Shown here one piece after another: positions 16,047 to 26,274 of a stretch of 64,000 bases of DNA. A program made the position numbers and the translations under genes. The DNA is from Flavobacterium sp. (lineage in GTDB: Bacteria > Bacteroidota > Bacteroidia > Flavobacteriales > Flavobacteriaceae). The notes beneath the pieces were generated by a model. That model was given only the letters and a program-made list of their open reading frames with translations, did not search any database and was not told the origin of the DNA. Position 1 is the first letter of the stretch. Each line of letters opens with the position of its first letter. The stretch spans positions 50,734-114,733 of the forward strand of contig NZ_JAGIAV010000009.1 in assembly GCF_017744675.1 (NCBI RefSeq). The letters are read 5' to 3'.

Positions 16047-18818
16047 ATGAATATTTATCAGGATTACCTTCAAGAAATTGAAGAAAGAAAAAGTCAAGGG
16101 TTGCACCCTAAACCAATTGATGGAGCTGAATTATTAAGCGAAATCATTGCCCAAATTAAAGATGTTGATAACGCATACCGCGAAGATTCTCTTAAGTTTT
16201 TTATTTACAATACTTTACCTGGTACTACAAGCGCTGCAGGTGAAAAAGCAAAGTTTTTAAAAGAAATCATTTTAGGCCAATCTATTGTAAAAGAGATTAC
16301 GCCTGATTTTGCTTTTGAATTATTATCGCACATGAAGGGTGGGCCTTCAATCGAAGTGTTATTAGATTTGGCTTTAGGAAATGATGCTGCAATCGCTCAA
16401 CAAGCAGCAGATGTTCTTAAAACACAAGTTTTTCTTTATGATGCAGATACAGATCGTTTGAAAGAAGCGTTCAAAAATGGTAATGCATTCGCTAAAGAAA
16501 TTATCGAAAGTTATGCAAAAGCTGAATTCTTCACGAAACTTCCAGAAGTAGCTGAAGAAATTAAAGTTGTTACTTATATTGCTGGAGAAGGTGATATCTC
16601 TACAGATTTATTATCTCCAGGAAATCAAGCTCACTCACGTTCAGATCGTGAGCTTCACGGAAAATGTATGATTACTCCAGAAGCGCAAAAAGAAATTCAA
16701 GCGCTTCAAGCGAAACATCCAGATGCTAGTGTGATGTTAATTGCTGAAAAAGGTACAATGGGAGTTGGTTCTTCTCGTATGTCAGGAGTGAACAACGTAG
16801 CACTTTGGACTGGAAAACAAGCTAGCCCATACGTTCCATTCGTAAATATTGCACCAATTGTTGGAGGTACAAATGGTATTTCTCCAATTTTCCTTACTAC
16901 AGTTGATGTAACTGGAGGTATCGGAATTGACCTTAAAAACTGGGTTAAAAAACTTGATGCAGACGGAAAACCAGTATTGAACGAAAATAACGAACCAATT
17001 CTTGAGCAAGCTTATTCAGTTGCTACAGGAACGGTTTTAACTATCAATACACAAACTAAAAAATTATACAACGGTGATCAGGAATTGATCGATATTTCGA
17101 GATCATTTACTCCTCAAAAGAAAGAATTTATTAGAGCTGGAGGATCTTACGCAATTGTATTTGGTAAAAAACTTCAGACTTTCGCAGCTAAGGTTTTAGA
17201 TATTCAAGCTCCTGCTGTATTTGCTCCATCTAAAGAAATTTCTAACGAAGGACAAGGTTTAACTGCAGTTGAAAAAATCTTCAATAAAAATGCTGTTGGA
17301 ATTGCTCCAGGGAAAGTGTTGCACGCAGGATCTGACGTTCGTGTAGAAGTAAACATTGTAGGTTCTCAAGATACTACAGGTCTTATGACTGCTCAGGAAT
17401 TAGAATCTATGGCTGCTACAGTTATTTCTCCAATTGTTGATGGTGCTTACCAATCGGGTTGTCATACTGCTTCAGTTTGGGATAAAAAGGCTCAGGCTAA
17501 TATTCCTAAATTGATGAAATTTATGAACAACTTCGGTTTAATCACGGCTCGTGACCCGAAAGGTGTTTATCATTCAATGACAGACGTTATCCATAAAGTG
17601 CTTAATGATATTACTATCGACGAATGGGCAATCATTATCGGTGGTGACTCTCACACAAGAATGTCTAAAGGTGTTGCTTTTGGTGCTGACTCAGGAACTG
17701 TTGCGCTTGCATTAGCTACTGGTGAAGCTTCTATGCCTATTCCAGAATCTGTAAAAGTAACTTTCGTAGGAGATATGAAAGAGTATATGGATTTTCGTGA
17801 TGTGGTTCACGCTACACAAGCTCAAATGCTTAAGAAATTCAACGGTGAGAACGTATTCCAAGGAAGAATCATTGAGGTTCACATTGGAACTCTTACTGCT
17901 GACCAAGCGTTTACATTTACAGATTGGACTGCAGAGATGAAAGCAAAAGCTTCTATCTGTATTTCAGAAGATGATACTTTGATCGAATCATTGGAAATTG
18001 CTAAAGGCAGAATCCAAATCATGATCGACAAAGGAATGGATAATGAAAGACAAGTTCTTCAAGGGTTAATCAACAAAGCTGATAAGAGAATTGCTGAAAT
18101 TAAATCTGGCGAAAAACCAGCTTTAACTCCAGATGCAAATGCTAAATATTATGCTGAAGTTGTGGTTGATTTGGATCAAATTGCTGAACCAATGATCGCT
18201 GACCCAGATGTAAATAATAAAGACGTTTCTAAACGTTATACTCACGATACTATCAGACCATTATCTTTCTATGGTGGAGATAAAAAAGTAGATCTTGGAT
18301 TTATTGGTTCTTGTATGGTTCATAAAGGAGATATGAAAATCCTTGCTCAGATGTTGAAAAATGTTGAAGCGCAACAAGGAAAAGTTGAATTTAAAGCTCC
18401 TCTTGTGGTTGCTCCTCCTACTTACAACATTGTGGACGAGCTTAAAGCTGAAGGTGACTGGGAAGTTTTACAAAGATACTCTGGTTTCGAATTTGACGAT
18501 AATGCTCCAAAAGGTGCAGCTCGTACAGAATATGAAAACATGTTGTATTTAGAGCGTCCTGGATGTAACCTTTGTATGGGGAACCAAGAAAAAGCGGCTA
18601 AAGGAGATACGGTAATGGCAACATCTACTCGTTTATTCCAAGGAAGAGTTGTAGAAGATGCTGAGGGTAAAAAAGGAGAATCATTGCTTTCTTCTACTCC
18701 AGTTGTGGTTCTTTCTACAATTTTAGGTAGAACTCCAACTATGGAAGAATACACTGCTGCGGTAGATGGTATCAACTTGACTAAGTTTGCACCATCTAAT
18801 AAACAATTAGTTATGTAA
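16047..18818 (+). CDS. acnB: Bifunctional aconitate hydratase 2 / 2-methylisocitrate dehydratase
   Basis: TCA-cycle [4Fe-4S] enzyme interconverting citrate and isocitrate; the AcnB type also acts in the methylcitrate cycle. The HEAT-like N-terminal domain (about 1-160), the swivel domain placed early (around GKCMITPEAQKEI ... MGVGSSRMSGVNNVALW) and the C-terminal catalytic domains follow the AcnB order. Cluster cysteines are C756 (GSCMVHKGD), C840 and C843 (PGCNLCMGNQ). The substrate-binding IIGGDSHTRM and the end motif TSTRLFQGR are intact. At 923 residues it is slightly longer than E. coli AcnB (865). It is terminated before acnA, so the two aconitases may be controlled separately. Confidence 0.96.
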   Translation: MNIYQDYLQEIEERKSQGLHPKPIDGAELLSEIIAQIKDVDNAYREDSLKFFIYNTLPGTTSAAGEKAKFLKEIILGQSIVKEITPDFAFELLSHMKGGPSIEVLLDLALGNDAAIAQQAADVLKTQVFLYDADTDRLKEAFKNGNAFAKEIIESYAKAEFFTKLPEVAEEIKVVTYIAGEGDISTDLLSPGNQAHSRSDRELHGKCMITPEAQKEIQALQAKHPDASVMLIAEKGTMGVGSSRMSGVNNVALWTGKQASPYVPFVNIAPIVGGTNGISPIFLTTVDVTGGIGIDLKNWVKKLDADGKPVLNENNEPILEQAYSVATGTVLTINTQTKKLYNGDQELIDISRSFTPQKKEFIRAGGSYAIVFGKKLQTFAAKVLDIQAPAVFAPSKEISNEGQGLTAVEKIFNKNAVGIAPGKVLHAGSDVRVEVNIVGSQDTTGLMTAQELESMAATVISPIVDGAYQSGCHTASVWDKKAQANIPKLMKFMNNFGLITARDPKGVYHSMTDVIHKVLNDITIDEWAIIIGGDSHTRMSKGVAFGADSGTVALALATGEASMPIPESVKVTFVGDMKEYMDFRDVVHATQAQMLKKFNGENVFQGRIIEVHIGTLTADQAFTFTDWTAEMKAKASICISEDDTLIESLEIAKGRIQIMIDKGMDNERQVLQGLINKADKRIAEIKSGEKPALTPDANAKYYAEVVVDLDQIAEPMIADPDVNNKDVSKRYTHDTIRPLSFYGGDKKVDLGFIGSCMVHKGDMKILAQMLKNVEAQQGKVEFKAPLVVAPPTYNIVDELKAEGDWEVLQRYSGFEFDDNAPKGAARTEYENMLYLERPGCNLCMGNQEKAAKGDTVMATSTRLFQGRVVEDAEGKKGESLLSSTPVVVLSTILGRTPTMEEYTAAVDGINLTKFAPSNKQLVM

Positions 18819-18843
18819 TCGAAAGATTGTTTAATAATATTTC

Positions 18844-18876
18844 AAAGCCCGAGTCGTAAAACTCGGGCTTTTTTAG
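18844..18876 (+). terminator. Terminator between acnB and acnA
   Basis: 11-bp GC-rich stem AAAGCCCGAGT / ACTCGGGCTTT (18844-18854, 18861-18871), 6-nt loop, T run. acnA starts 66 bases further on. Confidence 0.9.
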
Positions 18877-18941
18877 TAATAATTGTTCTATTTTTTGTAA
18901 CTTGTCATGTTCAAAAAAGAATAATAAAAACAAAAAAATCT

Positions 18942-21206
18942 ATGGCTTTTGATATCGAAATGATTAAAAAAGTGTACGAAAACATGCCAGCTCGCGTTGA
19001 TAAAGCGCGTGAGATTGTTGGTCGTCCGCTTACTTTAACAGAGAAAATTTTATACAATCACCTTTGGGATGGAAATCCTACTAAGGCGTTTGGAAGAGGA
19101 GTTGATTATGTTGATTTTGCACCAGACCGTGTAGCGTGTCAAGATGCAACTGCGCAGATGGCATTATTGCAGTTTATGCATGCTGGTAAATCTAAAGTGG
19201 CGGTACCTACAACGGTTCACTGCGATCACTTGATTCAGGCAAAAGTGGATGCGGTAACCGATTTGGCTAGAGCAAAAACACAAAGTAATGAGGTTTTTGA
19301 CTTCTTATCTTCGGTGTCTAATAAATACGGAATTGGTTTCTGGAAACCAGGAGCTGGAATTATCCATCAAGTTGTGCTTGAAAATTATGCATTTCCTGGT
19401 GGAATGATGATTGGTACCGATTCTCACACTGTAAATGCAGGTGGTCTAGGAATGGTGGCAATTGGTGTTGGTGGAGCAGATGCTGTAGATGTTATGTCTG
19501 GAATGGCTTGGGAGCTTAAGTTTCCTAAACTTATCGGAGTTAAATTAACTGGTAAATTATCAGGATGGACAGCTCCAAAAGATGTTATTCTTAAAGTAGC
19601 AGGTATTCTAACTGTAAAAGGAGGAACTGGAGCTATTGTAGAATATTTTGGAGAAGGTGCAAATGCAATGTCTTGTACAGGTAAAGGAACTATCTGTAAC
19701 ATGGGAGCTGAAATTGGAGCAACAACTTCAACTTTTGGTTACGATGATTCTATGAGCCGCTACCTTCGTTCTACAAATAGAGCAGAAGTGGCTGATGCTG
19801 CAGATAAAATCGCTTCTTATCTAACAGGAGATCCAGAAGTATATGCTAATCCAGAAAAATACTTCGATCAAGTTATCGAAATTGACTTGTCTACATTAGA
19901 GCCACATTTAAATGGTCCTTTTACTCCAGATTTAGCAACTCCAATTTCTAAAATGAAAGAGGAAGCAGTTAAAAATAACTGGCCATTACAAATCCAAGTA
20001 GGTTTAATTGGTTCTTGTACAAACTCTTCTTACGAAGATATTTCCCGCGCAGCGTCGTTGGCAAGACAAGTTGCAGATAAAAATCTAAAAACAAAATCAC
20101 AATTTACAATCACCCCAGGTTCTGAAGTAGTTCGTTCTACAATAGAAAGAGATGGTTTTATTGATACTTTCCATAAAATTGGAGCGACAGTTTTTGCAAA
20201 TGCTTGCGGACCATGTATTGGTATGTGGGATAGAGAAGGAGCAGAAAAAGAAGAGAGAAACACAATTGTGCATTCTTTCAACCGTAACTTCTCAAAACGT
20301 GCAGACGGTAATCCAAATACTTTAGCTTTTGTAGGTTCTCCAGAATTGGTAACAGCTTTGGCTATTGCCGGTGATTTAAGTTTTAATCCATTAACAGATA
20401 CATTAATCAACGAAGATGGAGAAGAAGTAAAACTTGACGAACCAACAGGGCAAGAACTTCCTCCTAAAGGTTTTTATGCAGAAGATCCAGGGTTTCAGGC
20501 TCCGGCTGCAGATGGTTCAAATGTTCAGGTTGTGGTTAATCCTACTTCAGAACGTTTGCAATTGTTGGCTCCATTTAACGCTTGGGATGGTAAAAATATC
20601 ACAGGTGCTAAATTGTTAATCAAAGCATTCGGAAAATGTACAACAGACCACATTTCTATGGCTGGGCCTTGGTTGCGTTTCCGCGGACACTTAGATAACA
20701 TTTCAAACAATATGTTGATTGGAGCTGTAAATGCGTATAACCAAAAAACAAATTCTGTTAAAAATCAATTGACAGGCGAATATGATGCTGTTCCTGCTGT
20801 AGCTCGTGCATACAAGGCAGCTGGAGTTCCGTCTATTGTAGTTGGAGATCATAACTACGGAGAAGGTTCTTCTCGTGAGCACGCTGCGATGGAGCCACGT
20901 TTCTTAGGAGTTAAAGCGGTATTAGTGAAATCTTTTGCTCGTATTCACGAAACAAACCTTAAAAAACAAGGTCTTTTAGGATTGACATTTGCTAACGAAG
21001 CAGATTACGATAAAATTCAAGAAGATGATACAATCAACTTCTTAGATTTAACAGAATTTGCTCCAGGTAAACCATTAACTCTTGAATTTGTTCATGCAGA
21101 TGGTACAAAAGATATTATCTTGGCTAATCATACGTATAACGAAGGACAGATTGGTTGGTTTGTTGCAGGCTCTGCATTAAACTTAATCGCTGCTGGAAAA
21201 GCTTAA
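18942..21206 (+). CDS. acnA: Aconitate hydratase (mitochondrial-type)
   Basis: Second aconitase, of a different architecture from AcnB. Cluster ligands are C359 (GSCTNSS), C422 and C425 (NACGPCIGMW); the 63- and 3-residue spacings equal those of mitochondrial aconitase. FPGGMMIGTDSHTVNAGGLG and the C-terminal swivel motif GDHNYGEGSSREHAAMEPR with SFARIHETNLKKQG are intact. Length 754 fits the mitochondrial/ACO2 group rather than the ~890-residue E. coli AcnA/IRP group; the symbol is used loosely. Why both enzymes are kept side by side cannot be told from sequence; in E. coli the two types differ in oxidative stability. Confidence 0.94.
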   Translation: MAFDIEMIKKVYENMPARVDKAREIVGRPLTLTEKILYNHLWDGNPTKAFGRGVDYVDFAPDRVACQDATAQMALLQFMHAGKSKVAVPTTVHCDHLIQAKVDAVTDLARAKTQSNEVFDFLSSVSNKYGIGFWKPGAGIIHQVVLENYAFPGGMMIGTDSHTVNAGGLGMVAIGVGGADAVDVMSGMAWELKFPKLIGVKLTGKLSGWTAPKDVILKVAGILTVKGGTGAIVEYFGEGANAMSCTGKGTICNMGAEIGATTSTFGYDDSMSRYLRSTNRAEVADAADKIASYLTGDPEVYANPEKYFDQVIEIDLSTLEPHLNGPFTPDLATPISKMKEEAVKNNWPLQIQVGLIGSCTNSSYEDISRAASLARQVADKNLKTKSQFTITPGSEVVRSTIERDGFIDTFHKIGATVFANACGPCIGMWDREGAEKEERNTIVHSFNRNFSKRADGNPNTLAFVGSPELVTALAIAGDLSFNPLTDTLINEDGEEVKLDEPTGQELPPKGFYAEDPGFQAPAADGSNVQVVVNPTSERLQLLAPFNAWDGKNITGAKLLIKAFGKCTTDHISMAGPWLRFRGHLDNISNNMLIGAVNAYNQKTNSVKNQLTGEYDAVPAVARAYKAAGVPSIVVGDHNYGEGSSREHAAMEPRFLGVKAVLVKSFARIHETNLKKQGLLGLTFANEADYDKIQEDDTINFLDLTEFAPGKPLTLEFVHADGTKDIILANHTYNEGQIGWFVAGSALNLIAAGKA

Positions 21207-21230
21207 TATTTTAAGATTTATACAATTAAG

Positions 21231-21258
21231 AAGCCCTGTGAATAACAGGGCTTTTTTA
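21231..21258 (+). terminator. Terminator after acnA
   Basis: 9-bp stem AAGCCCTGT / ACAGGGCTT (21231-21239, 21245-21253) with T6, 24 bases past the acnA stop. Confidence 0.88.
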
Positions 21259-21283
21259 TGCTTAATAAATTCGGCATATTTGT

Positions 21284-22663
21284 TTAGTTTGCTTTAGAAA
21301 AACTCAAGCCAGATGATAAGACTTTAATATGATTGAGTTGTGTTTTGTCAAATTCCTCAATGTCGATACTATATACATTTTTAGAGGGAGTAGAAGAGAA
21401 ATCATTTTGAGTACTTCCGCCCAGTATGTATAATTTGTTGTTGTAATAATACATGCTAGAATTTTTTAATTGAATATCAACCAAATATTCTTTCAATTGC
21501 TTTGATTTGATGTCGTAAAGATACATTAGATTATTTTCGTAAATATAAATGGTATTTTCATTAAAGGTAACGGCTGGTCTTTCCAAGCCAGTAAATAATT
21601 CTCCTTCTGTCTGCCATTTTTCAGTCTTTAAATCAAAAGATTCAATTTGAGATAAAGCATTTTCGTTACTTCCGCCAATTAAATAGATTTTATCATTTAT
21701 AAGAACACCTGAAGTTTCTTTGGCAATTGGCATGCTTGTAAGTTCGTACCAATAGCCAGAAGTAATGTTGTATTGATGCACTTTATTTGTAAATGTCTTT
21801 TTGTTTTTATCATTCATTTTTATTGAACCACCAATTAAAATAATGTTGTCATTATAAGTAAATGAAGCGGCATTGGCGGCTTGGTGGGGATTTGTTTTGT
21901 CAATTGTAATGGTTTGATTTTTAGTATCAAATATCTCAATCTCATTTTGTAAATATTCAAAAACTCCATTGTCAGAAATTTTTTTTCCTCCTAAAATATA
22001 GATTTTGTCATTGTAATAATTGAGATTATGAAAAGCTCTTTTTCTGAATTTTAGATTTGAATCTTCCCAAGTATTATTGGGTATATCGTAGGTTAATAAT
22101 TTTTCTTTGTAAGAGAAATAATTTGGATTAGTGCGAATTTCTCGTAAATACTCTCTTAAAGTAAAATCTGGACGTTCTCGTTTAACTTTTTCCCAAGGGT
22201 CAACTACAAAGCTTGCATCTCCGCCTATAATATAGATTTTGCCGTCATGTAAAAGTGATCCAAAAGAAGCTATATTATATTTTAAAGGAGCTAATTTGGT
22301 TGAGTTTAATTTAGACTTTAATCTTAATTTATGATTGGCAGCAATGATCAAACCTTTTAAATTCTCAACATTCTCCTGAAGTGAAACTTTGAAATCGGAT
22401 TTTTTTAAATCGCTTAAGGCAATTTTTGTTGTGATGAATCCAACGTGCGAAAACTGTAAACTGTCCTGATTTTTGAAATTAGAAGGAAGCTTTAGTGTAA
22501 ATTCACCATTGGTATTGGTTAAAGTTCCAAATTTTCCGGACAAAGTAATGATGTTGGTCTCTTCTATCGCTGTATTGTTCTTTTTAGAAACAACGATGCC
22601 TTTTATAGTCTGTGCTTTTGATAAAAAAGGGAGAAAGACTAAAATCAAAAGTATTTTTTTCAC
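21284..22663 (-). CDS. Secreted kelch-repeat protein with carboxypeptidase-regulatory-like domain
   Basis: Signal peptide at 1-17 (MKKILLILVFLPFLSKAQ). It is followed by a CarboxypepD_reg-like beta-sandwich (about 18-95: IKGIVVSKKNNTAIEETNI ... GTLTNTNGEFTLKLP ... LQFSHVGFITTKI). From about 130 to 440 come five to six kelch blades, recognisable by repeated GKIYIIGG, DKIYILGG, DNIILIGG, DKIYLIGG and NKLYILGG strands with an aromatic residue closing each blade. It probably forms a beta-propeller that binds a protein or glycan at the periplasmic or outer surface. No catalytic residues are recognised. Monocistronic; the ligand is unknown. Confidence 0.82.
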   Translation of the reverse strand: MKKILLILVFLPFLSKAQTIKGIVVSKKNNTAIEETNIITLSGKFGTLTNTNGEFTLKLPSNFKNQDSLQFSHVGFITTKIALSDLKKSDFKVSLQENVENLKGLIIAANHKLRLKSKLNSTKLAPLKYNIASFGSLLHDGKIYIIGGDASFVVDPWEKVKRERPDFTLREYLREIRTNPNYFSYKEKLLTYDIPNNTWEDSNLKFRKRAFHNLNYYNDKIYILGGKKISDNGVFEYLQNEIEIFDTKNQTITIDKTNPHQAANAASFTYNDNIILIGGSIKMNDKNKKTFTNKVHQYNITSGYWYELTSMPIAKETSGVLINDKIYLIGGSNENALSQIESFDLKTEKWQTEGELFTGLERPAVTFNENTIYIYENNLMYLYDIKSKQLKEYLVDIQLKNSSMYYYNNKLYILGGSTQNDFSSTPSKNVYSIDIEEFDKTQLNHIKVLSSGLSFSKAN

Positions 22664-22835
22664 AATATAGAATTTGGTTTAGCGGAATTATTTATAAAAA
22701 TACGCATTTTTTATAAAAAACTGCGTTTCAAAAAGTTGAGTCAATTTCTGTGCCGAGGCTGTTAATATGAGGTAAATTAATTGTTAAAAATGCCTGTTTT
22801 TTTACTTTAAAAAGTTAAATTCGCTTTTTAGGCAA

Positions 22836-22843
22836 TATATTTG
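22836..22843 (+). promoter_or_regulatory. Putative -7 element for the LysM/NlpC-P60 gene
   Basis: TATATTTG matches TAnnTTTG, 65 bases before the start at 22908. No -33 TTG at the right distance. Confidence 0.35.
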
Positions 22844-22907
22844 TCTTTTTTGAGTTGAAATTATTGTGTAACATAAAATAAAGTGTCAAAACTTTAATAA
22901 TTAGAAT

Positions 22908-24068
22908 ATGGTTTATCGGTTAATAATAGTATTGTTTTTTGTCAGTGTTGGAGCTTTTGCGCAGGATAATTTTATTAAGCACAAGATTTCGCAAGGAGAA
23001 AACCTTTCAGTTATTGCTAAAAAGTATGGAGTGAAAGTAAAAGATATTGCAGATGCAAATCCAAATGCTCCTAAAATTTTGAAACTAAATTCAACACTTT
23101 TAATTCCGAATAAAAATAAAAGCACTGCAAAGTCAAAGACTAAAAATATTGAAGTTGCAACAAATAATACTCCTCCTAATACTTCTGGGACTCACGAAGT
23201 AACCTCTAAAGAAACACTTTGGGGAATTTCTAAAAAATATAATGTTTCTGTTGATGATTTAAAGAAAGCAAATCCGCTTTTGGAAACAGAAGGTTTGAAA
23301 ATAGGGCAACAGATAATTATTCCATCTGATGATCTAGCTTTAGTAAAAGAAAAACAACCGGAAACTCCTGCAGAAACAGTTTCGACAGATGTAGAATTTA
23401 TTAGAGAAGTAAAATCTAAAGAAACGAAATATGGTATTTCTAAAGAATACGGCATTACAGTTGCAGAACTAGAGCGCCAGAATCCTTCAATTAAAGGAAA
23501 AGTGCCGGTTGGCTATTTGTTAAAAATTCGTATTCCAAAAGAAAAGGCAGATGCCATTCAGGCAACAAAAAACGTCCAGGAACCGAGTTTGCAGACAGAA
23601 GCTCCTTCTAACCAAATAGCTGAAACTGCTCCAGAAATCAAAAAAGATTCTTCTTATGTTAGAATAGGAGGAAACCATTCTGAATTAATAGAACAGCTTA
23701 TTGCAAATGCTACCGAAAATATAGGAACAAGATACAGATCAGGCGGAACAACTAAAGCAGGGTTTGATTGTTCAGGCTTAATGATTTGTACATTTAATAA
23801 TTTTGATATTAAACTGCCTAGAAGTTCTATAGAGCAATCTCGAATAGGAACAAGGGTGAGCACAGAAGAAGCTCAAAAAGGAGATTTAATTTTCTTTAGA
23901 ACAAACGGAAGACGTCATATTAATCATGTTGGAATGATTGTAGAAGTGGCAGAAGGCGGAGAAATTAAATTTGTGCATTCATCTACACACGGCGGAGTAA
24001 TGATTTCTTCTACAAAAGAGCCATACTATACAAGAACTTTTTCTCAAGTAAACCGTATTTTAAATTAA
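22908..24068 (+). CDS. LysM-containing NlpC/P60 peptidoglycan hydrolase
   Basis: Cell-wall endopeptidase cutting peptide stems. Signal peptide 1-19 (ending GAFAQ). Three LysM peptidoglycan-binding modules start near 25 (HKISQGENLSVIAKKYGV), 96 (HEVTSKETLWGISKKYNV) and 167 (REVKSKETKYGISKEYGI), joined by Lys/Thr/Pro-rich linkers. The NlpC/P60 domain (about 255-386) has catalytic C288 (FDCSG), H340 (INHVGM) and a third polar residue H357 (FVHSS). The overall layout resembles other multi-LysM NlpC/P60 hydrolases. The stop codon overlaps the stop of the convergent response regulator. Confidence 0.93.
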   Translation: MVYRLIIVLFFVSVGAFAQDNFIKHKISQGENLSVIAKKYGVKVKDIADANPNAPKILKLNSTLLIPNKNKSTAKSKTKNIEVATNNTPPNTSGTHEVTSKETLWGISKKYNVSVDDLKKANPLLETEGLKIGQQIIIPSDDLALVKEKQPETPAETVSTDVEFIREVKSKETKYGISKEYGITVAELERQNPSIKGKVPVGYLLKIRIPKEKADAIQATKNVQEPSLQTEAPSNQIAETAPEIKKDSSYVRIGGNHSELIEQLIANATENIGTRYRSGGTTKAGFDCSGLMICTFNNFDIKLPRSSIEQSRIGTRVSTEEAQKGDLIFFRTNGRRHINHVGMIVEVAEGGEIKFVHSSTHGGVMISSTKEPYYTRTFSQVNRILN

Positions 24069-24454
24069 ACTTGCAGAAACGCATTTTTCAGTATTTCTAA
24101 CCTGAAAGGTTTATTCCAGAAGTCGGATACATATTTGTTTTCTCTAACTTTTTTGATTTCATCAATGTCAAGAGTTGATGAAAGTACAAAAATTTCAGTT
24201 CTTGCTTTTATATCTTCTGGTAGCCTATCAAATTCTTCCAAAAATTCAAAACCATTCATAATAGGCATTTGAATGTCTAGAAGAATAATTAATGGGTTTT
24301 GTGGCAGATTCTTAAGAATCCAATTAATGCCTTCCTTTCCATTATTAGCTATGCAGACTGGATTGATATCAAGCCCTTTTTTTAGCAACTTTTTAGTGAC
24401 AAATTGATCAATCAGATTGTCCTCTATAATTATAAATTGAGATCTATACGGCAT
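24065..24454 (-). CDS. Single-domain response regulator (CheY-like)
   Basis: Stand-alone receiver of 129 residues. Acidic pocket E11-D12, phosphoacceptor D60 in IILLDIQMP, Thr/Ser position SST after VL, and the conserved Lys in FWNKPF near the end. There is no output domain, so it acts by protein contact or in a phosphorelay. Its start lies 11 bases inside the upstream histidine kinase gene, so the two are co-translated and form a cognate pair. Confidence 0.92.
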   Translation of the reverse strand: MPYRSQFIIIEDNLIDQFVTKKLLKKGLDINPVCIANNGKEGINWILKNLPQNPLIILLDIQMPIMNGFEFLEEFDRLPEDIKARTEIFVLSSTLDIDEIKKVRENKYVSDFWNKPFRLEILKNAFLQV

Positions 24455-25868
24455 AAGAATTTGGTATTGTTACTATAAATTTACTTCCAACACTGCTTTC
24501 TGAAAAAACAGAAATATCTCCTCTAATATTTTCAACAGCTTCTTTTACAATATATAAGCCTAATCCGGAACCTTTGTTTTTGTTGGTTCCAAAATACATA
24601 TCAAAAATATTAGCTTTGTGATCGTCATGAATTCCGATTCCATTATCTGTAACTTCGATTTTATTTAAACCTTCACTAAAGTAAGTTTTTATCGTTATAA
24701 ACATTTCTTTTTTGCTACAATCTGCATACTTTATGGCATTAGAAAGCAGATTGTTAATGATGATTTTTAAACGAAGGCCATCACTTTCAATCTGATCGAT
24801 CAAAAGCTCTTGCGTGAATTTAATGCGATTTGCATTTTCAATATGCATCAGTTGTAAAATAGCTTCATTGCACAGTTCTTTCAAGCTTACTGTTTCCATG
24901 ATTACTTCTTTTCTTTTGTTTTTAGAATAATCAATAATGTCGCTAATAAACTGATCTTGCCTTTCAAGACTCTGATGCATCATTTGCAAGTAATTTCTAA
25001 CCTGTTCTACGTCGTCTTCTAGTGCTGTTATTTCAATAAGGCCTTTTAACGAAGTGATAGGCGATCTCAAATCGTGTGAAGCGCTATAGACAAATCGATC
25101 CAATTCGCGATTTACAACAATAAGATTTTCGTTTTTCACCTCCGTTTCTTTCTTCGAAACTAATAATCTTTTTACCATGATCGAATAATACATACAAACG
25201 CTGCAGATTATAATCAGGATAAAAAAGATATTTGTAATAATTAGCAAATCCTTTATTTTTCTTGTTCCTTCTCCTAGTGTATTAGAAAAATTACGCTCAT
25301 TAATCGTTAATCGGTCACTTATTGAACTGATTTCTTTTAAGTATTTTTTTTGATCTTCGTCAGTTAATATATTGCGCTCTATTTTGGCGTTAATCTGCTG
25401 GCCAACAACAAACAGATTAAAAATTAATTTATCTCCTTGTCCCCATTCATGTATGGCTTTAGATAGGAAGCTTACGTTTTTGAAATTTTCAAAGAGCCAG
25501 ATAATATCATCTAAATCACCTTCGTTATTTCTGCCGACAAGAAATCCTCTTCTGGCAATTTTATTATCTCCAGCTTTTAAAAGCGTAATTCTCGCAATAC
25601 CATCGCCTTGTGGCACTTTTAGTTCTTCAAGGTATAATTTCCACTGTCCGGGATTCTTCGTAAATAAATATGTGATTAAGTGTCTCGATGCATCTTTTTG
25701 GCCTTTCGAATAATGAGATTCACCGTTTACGTAAGCTCTGTTGGCAGATAAAATCTTAATGGTAAAAAAATTGATGCAAATTAATAATGCGCACGAAATA
25801 AAAACTATTAAAATAAGAATGAAAACATTTGGGAAACGAAAGTTTTTTAAAGCTTGCAATTTAGACAT
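24444..25868 (-). CDS. Membrane sensor histidine kinase
   Basis: Two membrane helices (about 14-36 and 207-230) flank a periplasmic helical region of about 170 residues that looks CHASE3-like (a long four-helix sensor). The HisKA domain has phosphoacceptor H265 in SASHDLRSPITSLKGL, followed by a HATPase_c domain with N box (NNLLSNAIKYAD), G1 (VTDNGIGI) and G2 (GSGLGLYIVKEAV). The partner is the CheY-like regulator it overlaps. The signal is unknown. The 406-base upstream region shows no recognisable -7 element. Confidence 0.92.
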   Translation of the reverse strand: MSKLQALKNFRFPNVFILILIVFISCALLICINFFTIKILSANRAYVNGESHYSKGQKDASRHLITYLFTKNPGQWKLYLEELKVPQGDGIARITLLKAGDNKIARRGFLVGRNNEGDLDDIIWLFENFKNVSFLSKAIHEWGQGDKLIFNLFVVGQQINAKIERNILTDEDQKKYLKEISSISDRLTINERNFSNTLGEGTRKIKDLLIITNIFFILIIICSVCMYYSIMVKRLLVSKKETEVKNENLIVVNRELDRFVYSASHDLRSPITSLKGLIEITALEDDVEQVRNYLQMMHQSLERQDQFISDIIDYSKNKRKEVIMETVSLKELCNEAILQLMHIENANRIKFTQELLIDQIESDGLRLKIIINNLLSNAIKYADCSKKEMFITIKTYFSEGLNKIEVTDNGIGIHDDHKANIFDMYFGTNKNKGSGLGLYIVKEAVENIRGDISVFSESSVGSKFIVTIPNSYAV

Positions 25869-26274
25869 AATCTTAAAATTAGTAGGTTAATAATAAAGTG
25901 CCTTATGCGTGTTTTTGTTAGTCTAAACAAACAAGTATGGAGTGTATTGGTTTATTTTAAAAAATTAAACACTTGTTAATGTATTTTGCTTTTTTAAAAT
26001 GCCCTTGAAATCATTCTATCAAATATAATAAAATTTATCTTATGATTTTAGTAAAAAAAGTAGGTATGAAACGAATTTTTTTTATTGGTAATTTTTTTGT
26101 TTAATTATTTGATTTTTAGTTTTATAAGTTGAAAAAATACAGTTTTATTTTTTTTGCAACTTAAACAGAACTCATTTTAGACTCAATTCTCAATAGAAAA
26201 AAAGAGTATTAAAGGTCTTGATATAAAAATGATATTTTTAGGTTTTTGTTTAAGAATTTATAGAGTTAATTTGC
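25869..26274. other. AT-rich intergenic region, nothing recognised
   Basis: A 406-base stretch between two minus-strand genes, with long T and A runs. It must carry the histidine kinase promoter, but no TAnnTTTG element, stable hairpin or ORF could be defended. Confidence 0.4.
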